Shown here in pieces: positions 22,228-34,560 of a stretch of 64,000 nucleotides of DNA (position 1 is its first letter; each line of letters starts with the position of its first letter). This DNA is from Bactericera cockerelli (Eukaryota > Arthropoda > Insecta > Hemiptera > Triozidae). Under the pieces are notes generated by a model, which saw nothing but the letters and a program-made list of their open reading frames with translations, had not been told where the DNA came from and searched no databases. The DNA is taken from NCBI GenBank assembly GCA_024516035.1, contig CM044956.1, positions 2,749,501 through 2,813,500 of the forward strand. Direction: 5' to 3'. A program made the position numbers and the translations under genes.

Positions 22228-23855
22228 CATATAGAATAGAGAGTGAGATTAGATAGATAAAGAAAAAGAGATAACAAGGATAAGAAGCGTACGAAGGACA
22301 AATCTATTTACTTTCCCATTTGGTAAATATCCTCAACATTTCATATTAAGGATGACTCTTCAAAAGTTACTAGAAATTCAAATGTGATACATTTAGGTTT
22401 GTAGGGAAGAGTCTGTGATGACCTGATGACCTATTTTTTTTCTTTTTTAAAACAAAATAACACTAAATGTAGAAGCATTTAGAGATATAAAAAAGGCCAT
22501 TCATTTAACCTGCAAGATTTTTCACAACATAACCGAGTATGTGTTTTCTTCCAAAAAGTACCATAATTTCACCCACTTTACTGGACTCAGTCGTAAAAAA
22601 TCTTGCAGTTCAAATGGGCTTTTTTATAACTCTAAATGCAACATAAGTATGATAGGACGGGCCATATAGGCCACTCCTACCCTCAGAACTTTACAGAATT
22701 GAATTATTTGAAAATGTCACTTTGACTGGCAAACATCATTGCGATGTCAGTTACATAAATATTTTCTCAGGTTAACAATAATATTGTTCGCAGAAAAATA
22801 ATAATGTGAAAAGGTAGTTGCTAATATATCTTCCACGAAAAACAATACAATTCTGCGTAGTTAAAAAAACACTGCCAATTATGGACACAATACTTCCTCG
22901 TGATTGTTTCACATTGTATACTCATGGCAATTTTGAGATTTTATACTAAATCACTTGTATTTCTAAAATCGCTCAACCGACCTTCTTCAAATTTGTTTTA
23001 AATGGTAGAATACTATTTTTCCTACATTTTTGACTCTAGAGTCCTGTATCGGCAAGTCAAAGACCTTATTTTTTCACTTTTTTGTTAATATTTTTAGATT
23101 TTCTTAAACATCAGAGCTAAATCATAATTAATTAAAAAATATTTATTAAATGGCCTATTTAAAAAATAATAAGCCAGCGTTGATGGCATGTTGAATACAC
23201 CGGTTCCCTTCAGAACACCGAAGTTAAGCGACATCCAGCGAGGTTAAGACTTGGATGGGTGACCATTCAAATTCTAATTCTCGTGACGCTGGCTTTTCCC
23301 GGCCCCACTCAGGCTGGGTGAGGTCAATGTGAGTAGCAGGTTTGTGAGTTTCCTGCGAATGGAGGGTAAAACCCCCGTCGTGATATGACCATGGCAGTTG
23401 AAAGCGACGTTAAAACCCCACTTAAAAAAAAAAAAAATAATACAAATTTTCATCAAAATCGGGTGTACCGTTCACGAGATCAAAGTTTTAGTAAAAAGTT
23501 GGTTTAGGCGCATGATCTTTTTCACCTAGAACCGCTAGTTCGAAGTTGATGAATTAGAAATGGGACCATCTACAGAACATCTCCTATATGTGTACACTGT
23601 ACAAGTGTAGGTACATGTGTACAAAATGACCGACAGACAGACACAAAACCAAAGTTGCTCAGGAGGTTGTGAAACGTCTAGAAATATGAAAAAAATCGGA
23701 GAAAATATATTATTAGAAATTTCTCGGAAGTAATCAGAATATTTTAATATTTGATTGGAAACAGGTTGATGGATTTTTCGTTATTGATAATGGCGTAGAT
23801 TTTTTCACAGAAAGAGACAGTATTAGAGAGAGAGAGAGAGAGAGAAAGAGAAAAA

Positions 23856-23901
<46 letters not shown>

Positions 23902-24049
23902 AAGAGACAGAGAAAGAGAGAGAGAGAAAGAGAGAGACAAAGTGTAGAGAGAGAGAGAGAGAGATAGAGAGGGCGAGAGAAAAAGAGAGACAAAGAGGGA
24001 CAAAGTGTAGAGAGAGAGAGAGAGGGAGAGAGAAAGAGAGAGACGAAGT

Positions 24050-24104
<55 letters not shown>

Positions 24105-27100
24105 GAGGAATTTGCAGAAATATTCTGTTGATAAATTAGTCGATTCATTGCTTTATAATACACACAAAAGACATTGAAAATTGCAAATTGTTGGAAATTT
24201 AAAAAAAATGAGAGAAAGAAAGCGAAAGAATGAATTTGATTAAAAATAAAATTATTAATGTACATTCTACTACAGAGAATAAAATTGAATATAATATAAA
24301 ATTAATTAAATTGTACCTATCTGCTTATCACTTTGGTAATTTTATGGAGAGTAGAACGTAAATATACAAAAGGAAAACAGACATATTGAAATAATGTTCA
24401 CTCGCAAAGAAATTGTTTTCTTCTAAAAAAAGTCCGTTTTGAGGCATGACCATAAAATATACGAGATATGATTTCAACACAGTAAATAGACCAATGTAAA
24501 TAACAAAAAAATGCCATAAAAAAAACTGGGTAGGTCAAATTTTCGACGAATACAATACTTTCCTTATTATAGGCTAAGGAAAGTAAAAATTATTTTGAAA
24601 CTTCCGTTCTGAAACTATAGGCAAGTCAAAGTGTTTCATAATCAATGGCGAACAATGAGTAATGTGAAATTTTACAAGACTGTTACATATTGAACAAATT
24701 AACTAATCAAAAAAATATAGTATATTATAAAATATTTATGTTACTGAATCCTCCTAAGTCGGCACAACAGGGAATATAGTATTCTCTGTTTAGACTAGGA
24801 GAAATCATTAATTTGTATATGTAAAATAACTTATGTAAAAATAAAAATAAAATTTGATTTTGATTAAAAAAAAAAAAACATTTTTTCACTTTCAGAAATC
24901 CCGCAAGGGGCCGCCCGGTTCAACCAGGACAGCTACCTTCTCATAGACAAACTGTCGCCCAAGCGCGCCCTTCAGAAGAAGAGGGGCCTCTTCGTCTACG
25001 ACATACATCGGTTGTACGTCAACTTTTCCACAGCCGCCCCTGACGGCATGCTCTTCTGGAGCAGCTCCAAGGTGAGTCGCGGTGAAACGGCAGAGAACGA
25101 GACAGCTCAGCCTTTCACCCCGGAGGTTGTGGGTTCAAATCACGGTGGTGGCAATTTTTTTTTACTATTATGACTAATATGCGATTGCTGTAAAGATCTT
25201 TTATTTTTCTTCGAAGATTGGAAAGGTATTTGTATTGCTTATTTTTAAATAGTCAAAGTACAGTACATTAACTTTTAAATTACAGTACATTTAAAGAATT
25301 TGTCAATAGTGTACCCTTTCAGTAAAGTTCATGCGATTGCATGGTAAGTTCTAAAGCGTCATCCAGAGTTACCATGAAAATGAGCAGCTATCTATCCTAT
25401 CTGTATGGATAGCGACAAGTGGCGGCACTGCGAGAAGGAATATAATATGTTAACTGTGCCCTGTTCTAGAAAAACTCTCCAACTCTCAGAATCCCCGAAT
25501 CTCATTTTCAGCGTCTATTTGAGTATGTCCATCTGCTATTTGCACCAACACAACTGCTACATTATAGAGACTGAGAGAGAGAGATAGAGAGAAGAGAGAG
25601 AGATAGAGAGAAGAGAGAGCGATGGAGAGGAAAGGGACAAACGATGGACATTGTAGTACACTAACAAACACAAAATAAATTATAAATACCTACATAAATT
25701 AGCGTCAAATCCAATAAAATTAATGCAAATAGTAATTTAATTTTGAAGGGATCAGAAGATGTATTATTTATTTTCCAAACTTTCACCATAAAATTTTTGA
25801 GCTCCAATTAATGAGAAAACGGAAATAATCCCTTATTTTAATCAGTCGTAAATTTCTGTTCCGAACAGAATAAACTTTAAACAGGTATGATGCCTGAGTT
25901 AATGTGGACAGTAAAATTTTATGGTGCGAGATACATGCACATTTTCATCTTTGGATTTTGTGTATTACTTTTTATTTGACCCCTTGTTAGGCAGCATTAC
26001 AGAAGAGATTGCCAACGTTGGGTGAAAGAGATTGCCATAGGCAATAACCCCGCCCTTTGGTTAGGACATCTTTGTGTATGTATATATTTTTTTAAAGATG
26101 AGTGTTTCGTAGCCTTTTATCGAGCAAAGAATTTAATAATATCGTCGTCATCGTCCACAGATCAAATAAAATAGCTGTCCAATGCCGTCTTTACCTTCTG
26201 CTTTTCATCCTATGACATTCTCTACTTTGTGCTAGACAGCCACACTTGAAAAGGCGAAAGTTATATAGGGGGAGAAAAAGTAGAGCAAACCGAGTGAAAA
26301 TGAGGAAAATATTGAAAGTTCAAAAATAGGGATTATTTCAGATTTTAATTTTGTTTTGTTTATTTTCATTATTTTATCATCAATTTCTCATCAAACGATT
26401 TTAATTCTTTTAATTAGTTAATTAAAATTTAATATCAAAAGATAAGTAGGTATTAATTGAAAACATGAATATCATAGTATTAGAATACATAATTATTATA
26501 CTATACATATTACATATACAGGGTGACGCCCACTGCCATATAGATCAAGTTACTGAGGTGGGTAAGTTACAAGTCTAGCAACTGGTAGTCAAGTGGTTAA
26601 CGCTCTAGTCTGGTAGTCCAGGTAGCGTAGAGATCCGTTGGTTCGAATCCCACTTAGTTCATAAATTTTTCCTCATTAATTTGAGTTTGTGACCACATAA
26701 TAATAAGACTCTGAGTTAGGTGATAGAAAATGCTTTGAGCATTAACCTCGCCTTCCACTATAAAGGGTACCATTATTATTGTTATTATTATGATAACTAA
26801 TAATGAATTGTTGACACCAACCTCAGTAGCTTGATCGATGGACTTGTAACCTGGAGGTTGGTGGTTCAAGTCCCGGTTTCAGCAAAGATTTAGTAAAGCG
26901 AGTTTGAGTAGATGTGGCATCGCAAAAGTGATTAACACATGTATTGTATGATAACTTAACTTTAATGAATTGTTGTCCCCAGCAAGGAGAGTACCTAGCC
27001 CTGGGTCTGGAGACAGGCCTGCTGAAGCTGTCCTGGTCGTGGGCTGGGCTGGTTCAGACCATCACCGTGCCCGGCGACACGCTGGCTGACGGCATCTGGC

Positions 27101-30100
27101 ATGACGTCAGCATTAGCTTTCCGGACCCTATGAACATCACGGTGGTGCTAGACCAGCGGCTGGTGTATAGCTATCAGCACGACGTGGAACCCAGCACAGC
27201 GCTGTCCACCAACGGGAAGTTCTATCTGGGTAAGTCAGACAGTTCTATCTGGGTAAGTCAGTCAGTTGTATCTGGGTAAGTCAATCAGTTGTATCTGGGT
27301 ATGTCAGTCAGTTCTATTTATTTATTTACACTTTATTTTTTTATACAAGACAAACAACAATAAATTATTAACAGAGATAATACAAAAAAATAACAATATT
27401 TACAAAATAAGGTATAAAAAAAATATTTAAATTTAAATGTGCAACTGTCTTGTAATCCGGGGCGAAGTTAATGCCTTAGGCATTTTCTGCAAGTCAGTCA
27501 GTTCTATCTGGGTACCTAAGTCAGTCAGTTCTATCTGGGTATGTCAGTCAGTTCTATCTGGGTAAGTCAGTCAGTTCTATCTGGGTAAGTCAGTCAGTTC
27601 CATCTGGGTATGTCAGTCAGTTCTATCTGGGTAAGTCAGTCAGTTCTATCTGGGTAAGTCAGTCAGTTCTATCTGGATAAGTCAGTCAGTTCTATCTGGG
27701 TATGTCAGTCAGTTCTAACTAGGTAAGTCAGTTAGTTCCATCTGGGTAAGTCAGTCAGTTCTATCTGGGTATGTCAGTCAGTTCTATCTGGGTAAGTCAG
27801 TCAGTTCAATCTGGGGAAGTCAGTCAGTTCTATCTGGGTAACTCAGTTACTTAGTAGGCTGCCACAACAGAGTACCCTAGACCAGGGGTCTTCAACCTTT
27901 TTCAGTCTCTGGGCCATATTTCTTTTCCGGAAAAGTCCGCGGGCCACTATTAGAAACATAATATAAGGGGGGGGGGGGGGGGGGGTAAATGGTATGTTCA
28001 CATGAGAAGAATGGACCAAGAACGAATACCAAAGAAAATGTTTGATCTACAACTACATGGAACTAGACCCCGAGGAAGACATAGAAAGAGGTAAACAGAC
28101 ATGGTCAGAGATGGCATTACACTTGTAAGTTTCCACTGGCAAGATGTAGAACGGGAAGAAGCTTTCAAAGACAGACAATAGTGGAGAGATTTTATGAATC
28201 GACCCGTAATATACCTAGATGGAACGTTTCGAGATATGCATGTAAGAAATACCCCCTCAGTCAACACAAGTTTTAGACCAGGTGTCTAAAATTTTCGACG
28301 AGGGGTATATATGTTAATTTTTTTGGGTTAAGTTTACGTATATTGTACAAAATAAAGTATAAGACATATTGAAAAAAAAAGAAAGGAGTATGAGGCTAAG
28401 ATCTGTTAAGAAATAATAAAAACACAAGGATTTCTGTACCTAGGATGTTTTATTTAGTTGGCAAATGCCAATTACGAGTCAAAGAATCTGCCGGGATTGG
28501 AACTACAGCTCTCAGAAGACTTTGTTTTCAGCAAAGTTTGGATTCTTTGGGCTAGGTACGCCATTATTTTCTCAGGAAAGAGTGGGGTGGGTGGGAGTAC
28601 TGGAAAGGTATGCGTCCAGGAGATTCTAGATTGCTTCCCATCCTTCACCACATTTCCACCAGAAGCAAATGCCGCCATCTGGAATGATGTTTTTGGTTGT
28701 TGGGGATCTTTGTGAAATCTTATTTCTCGTAAATTTCTTGTTTGCTGTGAATTTTGATTTTGAAGGATGTATTGATATTGTTTCTAGTGCCTTTTTTTTG
28801 GTTTTTTTTGGTTTTTTTTTTTTTTTTTTAATTTTTTTGTGTTTTCTTATAAATTATTTTTCAGTACCAAGGATGTTTTATTAACTGGCAAATGCCAATT
28901 CCGAGTGAAAGAATATGCCGGGATTGGAACTACAGCTCTCAGAAGACTTTGTTTTCAGCAAAGTTTGGATTCTTTGGGCTAGGTACGCCATTATTTTCTT
29001 GACTTCACTTTTCATCAGGAAGAGTGGGGTGGGTGGGAGTACTGGAAAGGTATGCGTCCAGGAGATTCTAGATTGCTTCCCATCCTTCACCACATTTCCA
29101 CCAGAAGCAAATGTCGCCATCTGGAATGATGTTTCTGGGTGTTGGGGAACCAGGGGATCTTTGTGGAATCTTCTTTCTCATGAATTTCTTGTTTGCTGTG
29201 AATTTTGATACTAGTGTTGTGGTGTTTGGCAAGCAGTGTCATCATAACATCTAATTTTGAAAACTTGGAATTTTGAACACCAGCACGTGAAATTTTGAAC
29301 ATCAGCACGTGGAATTTTGAACATCAGCACGTGGAATTTTGAAAATCAGCACGTGGAATTTTGAAAATCAGCACGTTGAATTTTGAACATCAGCACGTGG
29401 AATTTTGAACTTCAGCAAGTAGAATTTTGAGTATTAGCACGTGGAATTTTGAGTATCAGCAAGGAGAATTTTGAGCATCAGCACGTCGAATTTTGAACAT
29501 CAGCAAGTAGAATTTTGAACATGAGCACGTGGAATTTTGAACATGAGCACGTGGAATTTTGAACATCAGCACGTTGAATTTTGAACATCAGCACGTGGAA
29601 TTTTGAACTTCAGCAAGTAGAATTTTGAGTATTTAGCACGTGGAATTTTGAGTATCAGCAAGGAGAATTTTGAGCATCAGCACGTCGAATTTTGAACATC
29701 AGCAAGAAGAATTTTGAACACGAGCAAGTAGAATTTTGAGTATCAGCAAGTAGAATTTTGAGCACCAGCACGTTGAATTTTACACATCAGCAAGTAGAAT
29801 TTTGAACATCAGCACCTATAATTTTAAGTATCAGCAAGTAGAATTTTGAGCATCAGGACGTAGAATTTTGAACATCGGCACGTGGAATTTTGAACATCAG
29901 CACGTAGAATTTTGAGTATCAGCAAGTAGAATTTTGAGCATCAGGACGTAGAATTTCGAGTATCAGCAAGTAGAATTTTGAGCATCAGCACGTAGAATTT
30001 TGAGTATCAGCAAGTAGAATTTTGAGCATCAGGACGTAGAATTTTGGGTATCAGCAAGTAGAATTTTGAACATCAGCACGTAGAATTTTGAGTATCAGCA

Positions 30101-33100
30101 AGTAGAATTTTGAACATCAGCACGTAGAATTTTGAGTATCAGCACCTAGAATTTTGAGTATCAGCAAGTAGAATTTTGAGCATCAGGACGTAGAATTTTG
30201 AACATCGGCACGTGGAATTTTGAACATCAGCACGTAGAATTTTGAGTATCAGCAAGTAGAATTTTGAGCATCAGGACGTAGAATTTCGAGTATCAGCAAG
30301 TAGAATTTTGAGCATCAGCACGTAGAATTTTGAGTATCAGCAAGTAGAATTTTGAGCATCAGGACGTAGAATTTTGGGTATCAGCAAGTAGAATTTTGAA
30401 CATCAGCACGTAGAATTTTGAGTATCAGCAAGTAGAATTTTGAACATCAGCACGTAGAATTTTGAGTATCAGCACCTAGAATTTTGAGTATCAGCAAGTA
30501 GAATTTTGAGCATCAGGACGTAGAATTTTGAACATCGGCACGTGGAATTTTGAACATCAGCACGTAGAATTTTGAGTATCAGCAAGTAGAATTTTGAGCA
30601 TCAGGACGTAGAATTTTGATCATCAGCAAATAGAATTTTGAACATCTGCACGTAGAATTTTGAACATCAGCAAGGAGAATTTTGAGCATCAGCACGTGGA
30701 ATTTTGAACATCAACACGTAGAATTTCGAACATGAGCAAGTAGAATTTTGAGTATCAGCACGTAGAATTTTGAACATCAGCAAGGAAAATTTTGATCAGC
30801 AAGTTGAATTTAGAACATCAGCAAGTTGAATTTGGAACATCACAAGAAGAATTTTCATCATCAGCAAATAGAATTTTGAACATCAGCAAGGAAAATTTTG
30901 AACAGCAGTGTCAGCAACGAAAATTTTGACAATCAGTGTAACTTATTAATGTAGTTCTTGGGTATACTCTTAATTTTGTTGTGTTGTGATGTTTGTTGGA
31001 GTTAAAATAACTTTGAATGAAAAATTTGAATTCTTTATGTGGCCAATTAAAATAACTATACATATAATTTGGCCAACATGAAACGAATCTTTTCTAACAA
31101 TATAAAAATCATTTCTACAATTCAGGTAAACTAGATAATTCTGGAAACTTACTTGTGTGATTATTGAACTCGCTACTATTCTCTACTCCAGGGGTCTTCA
31201 ACCTTTTTCAGTCTCTGGGCCATATTTCTTTTCCGGAAAAGTATACAAAAAATAGAAGAAAAAAAAAAATTGTACAGGAGTCTCTGATCAGTTTCTGTTT
31301 AGAAAAAAATCCACTCTGTGAGCGATCGAACTTAGGTCTTCCATGGGATGGTTGGCATTGCATGGCATCCACCGATTTGACAATATTGGGTTGAAGTTTT
31401 GTTGTAGCAATCCGGAGGGAATGTTGGTCAATGCATTAGTCTTGTAGGTGGGAAACCTGGGTTCGAATCCCATCGGATTTGTCACTGCTCGTAACTTTTG
31501 CATTAAAAAAAAAAAAATCTTGGCCAGCTAGTGCTGGAAGAAATAGGAAATAACATGAATGAGCTCGCGGGCCACCAAAAATGACTCGGCGGGCCACAAG
31601 TGGCCCGCGAGACACAGGTTGAAGACCCCTGCCCTAGACCCTAGACCCTGGTACCTACAGTTTCATGTAGACGAAAGGGTTGGGTGGAAGAGATTGCCAT
31701 AATTATGTTTTTATATATTTTTCTAATTATGTTTTTATATATTAGAACATAATTATGTTTTATATATTTTTCTATTCTTTTTCATTTTTATGGTATATAT
31801 TGTTTCCAATTTGTTCATTGTTAAAATAATTATTTGTATTGTACATATGTTCATTTATATCTAATAAGGTGTATAATAATAATTTTCGGGACTCCGTTGA
31901 GTCCGCTTAAATTTAATAACATGGTTAGACTATTTTACGTGATACCAGGTTCTAGGGTATAGGGGTGTTCGCTCACTTTCCGGTTCCATGATGGTTTGGA
32001 TGGTGGTGGAAGGATTGATGGGGTATTAACCCCCCTGGACGCCGAGAAGCTATGTCCTGGGCTCCTTCCATGTCCTGTGTGTGGTGTAAAGATAAAGTTT
32101 TGTTTTAAACACCGTAAATTTTGGTAAGTTTATAGAGACTGTCTAACTGGGGACGTTAAACAAGGAGAAGATCAGTGTCTCGTGAGACTATAAACAGAGA
32201 ACAGACTAGCAAATCCTAATAAGCCAGGCTGCAAGCCACCAAGGGGTTTAATGGCTTATAAAGAAAAAGTCCAAGTTCTCATGATGGTTGATTGTAATTT
32301 ATAATTTGTAATTTATTTGCATTAATAATTTAATGTACATAATAGGTTACATATATCTAACGCTATACTACCCCACACTAAGGGGATACAGTTTCATTTA
32401 TTTCATATGTATAATAGTTTTCTTTTCTCTCTAACTCTCTTTTTCTTTTTTAAGTTATAGTGGGTAAAAAATCACGCATTTCTATGTGCGATACTTTCAC
32501 TCACAAAAACGTCAAATCAATTTCAACAGAAATATAAAAGCTCTTTAAAATGTGACAATTCAAGCAGTTTTTTTTTCCATTTTTGGACTCGTAAATAAAT
32601 TTATTATTGCCAACAAAGTGTCAACAGATGTTGACAGAAATAGTATTTCACATCAAAATAAGAACTGACACTAAAAGGACTTTTTTCACCCAAAAAGATA
32701 TAAGAAAGAGGGAGAGAGAAAAAGACAATATATGTCTAAGTAGAATTAAAATGTCTCCATTAGTTAACGGAATACTAGCTAAAACTAATAGTAAAATTAG
32801 TGAGATTAGCTCTGTGGTAAGCTAGTCGCTTGCCATGCGGAAGGTCCCGCCCGGGTCTGAACCCCGAGTCAGCAAAAAATTCATGACTACAAAATAAAAG
32901 ACTGTTACCATTTTTTATTTAGCCACAGTACACACTACGGATTCTCCTCACACAATTTTTTGAATCCAATGGTGACTCTTGTACCTTAATTCTATCTCAG
33001 AACTGTGGAGTGGAGTTATTAATAGCTTTGCAGGGTAAATTTGTCCTTAAAATCTGCTGTTTTTGGTATTGAGGTGTAACTGTGTTTTGATTAGTAAGAA

Positions 33101-34306
33101 CTTATTCTGAGCCAATCTCCAAGCAATTATTTCTCACATCCTCATTCGCCTTTCTCTACCTCTACCTTCTTGTTTCTCTCTCTCTCTCTCTCTCTCTCCC
33201 TTCTGAATTCCCTTAGAGGAACTGTTGGAAGTGGCGTCCACCTTCCTGGAAGATTCCAGATGTTTCTGTCAAGTCATCGAATGCCAACAGGATTCTTGAT
33301 ACCAGATTCTGCTAATTTTTAGGATTTACATTTTTTTTTATATATATATTCAGGTGTACTAAAAGATGCCAAACCAAACCGTAAAAAACAAAGTAGTGTA
33401 GCTAGATACATTGAAATTTTGTTGGTTTTCTGCAGAATTGTTCAGAATCTCATCTTAATCAGGAACAAAGCACTGACGTGAAGAATAAGCCAAAGTCGGA
33501 CTTTTTTAGAAAAGTGCAAAAAATCGCTTTGTGCAGTTACGAAGGCGAATCCGAAAAACGGATTGCAGATCCGGGCTGGAAATATCGTCAACAATCTACC
33601 ATTAACGGGTGTAAAAGTACTTTTGGTCCACCCTGTATACTAAAAGTCCTGACGTCTAGGATGAGAGACAACGGAGATAGGGGAGAGGGGTGGAGGTGGT
33701 TCAAAAGAGGTCCAATTTTCGCTTATATCTCAAGAACGATTCATTTTTGTAGGCGCATTGTTGTAATAAAATCGAAGAAAATAAAATTTGCAAGAATTTG
33801 ATTATGTCTTATCTCGAAAATTTCCCAACATTTTACTTCCGAGAGTTATTTTTGAAAAGCAATTTTTTTAATGTCACATTTAATTCACACCTTGGCGGGC
33901 TCTTTTAAATTTATTGTGATTAATACTGGCGTTTTACAATACATGTGTGTGTTTTGGAGCCCTAGATGCTCTGCTGATGGAGTGTCAAAAAGAAGAGAAA
34001 TAGAAAGTGGATAGAGAGAGAAAGAGAGAGAGAGAGAAAGTGAATAGAGAGAGAGAGCGAGAAAGAGAAAGTGGATAGAGATAGGGAGAGGGAGAGAGAA
34101 GGAAAGGGAGGAAGAGAGAGCGGAAAAAAAGAGATAGAGAGAGGGAGTGAAAAGGAAAGAGAGAGGGAAAGGGAGGGAAAAAAGGAGAGAGAGAGAGAGG
34201 AAAGAGTGGTGGGAGAGGGAGTGAGAGAGAGAGAGAGAAGGAGAAATGAAGAAATAAAGAGAGAGAAAGAGGGAAAAAAGAGAGAGAGAGAGAGAAAGAA
34301 AGAAAG

Positions 34307-34355
<49 letters not shown>

Positions 34356-34510
34356 AAGAGAGAGGGAAAGGGAGGGAGACAAGGAGAGAGAGCGAGAGAG
34401 AGAGAGAGGAAAGAGTGGTGGGAGAGGGAGTGAGAGAGAGAGAGAGAGAAGGAGAAATGAAGAAATAAAGAGAGAGAAAGAGGGAAAAAGAAAGAGAGAG
34501 AGAGTGAGAG

Positions 34511-34560
<50 letters not shown>

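Larger units (their letters stand above)
27883..31631. mobile_element. hAT-like composite element with exact 8-bp target duplication
   Basis: Left end CAGGGGTCTTCAACCT at 27883 and right end AGGTTGAAGACCCCTG at 31631 are 16-bp perfect inverted repeats. CCCTAGAC occurs immediately on both sides (27875-27882 and 31632-31639), the 8-bp duplication typical of hAT transposition. No transposase is present. A second copy of the left end lies inside at 31189 with a different flank (CTCTACTC). Between them are an RT tail, two copies of a 330-bp block and a 1.65-kb satellite. Confidence 0.85.

Noticed and set aside
21636..22301. Long Ser/Leu-rich open frames on the - strand over GA tracts (also 23.7-24.3, 33.9-34.7, 38.4-38.8 and 60.5-60.8 kb)
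   Set aside because: They are translations of (CT)n repeats with no domain; frames on both strands are open for the same reason.
23171..23260. A functional 5S rRNA gene
   Set aside because: Only the promoter half resembles 5S, with several changes, and the 3' half is replaced by a SINE body.
28458..29208. Duplicated 85-97-residue frames in the 330-bp block
   Set aside because: Open on both strands, no motif, frames differ between copies by the 15-bp insertion.
29265..30925. CRISPR-like array
   Set aside because: Repeats are directly adjacent with no unique spacers, in a eukaryotic genome and inside a transposon.
33478..33801. 107-residue frame as a gene
   Set aside because: No recognisable motif, no splice or poly(A) support, and it runs into a foldback-type repeat end (CACCCTGTATAC).
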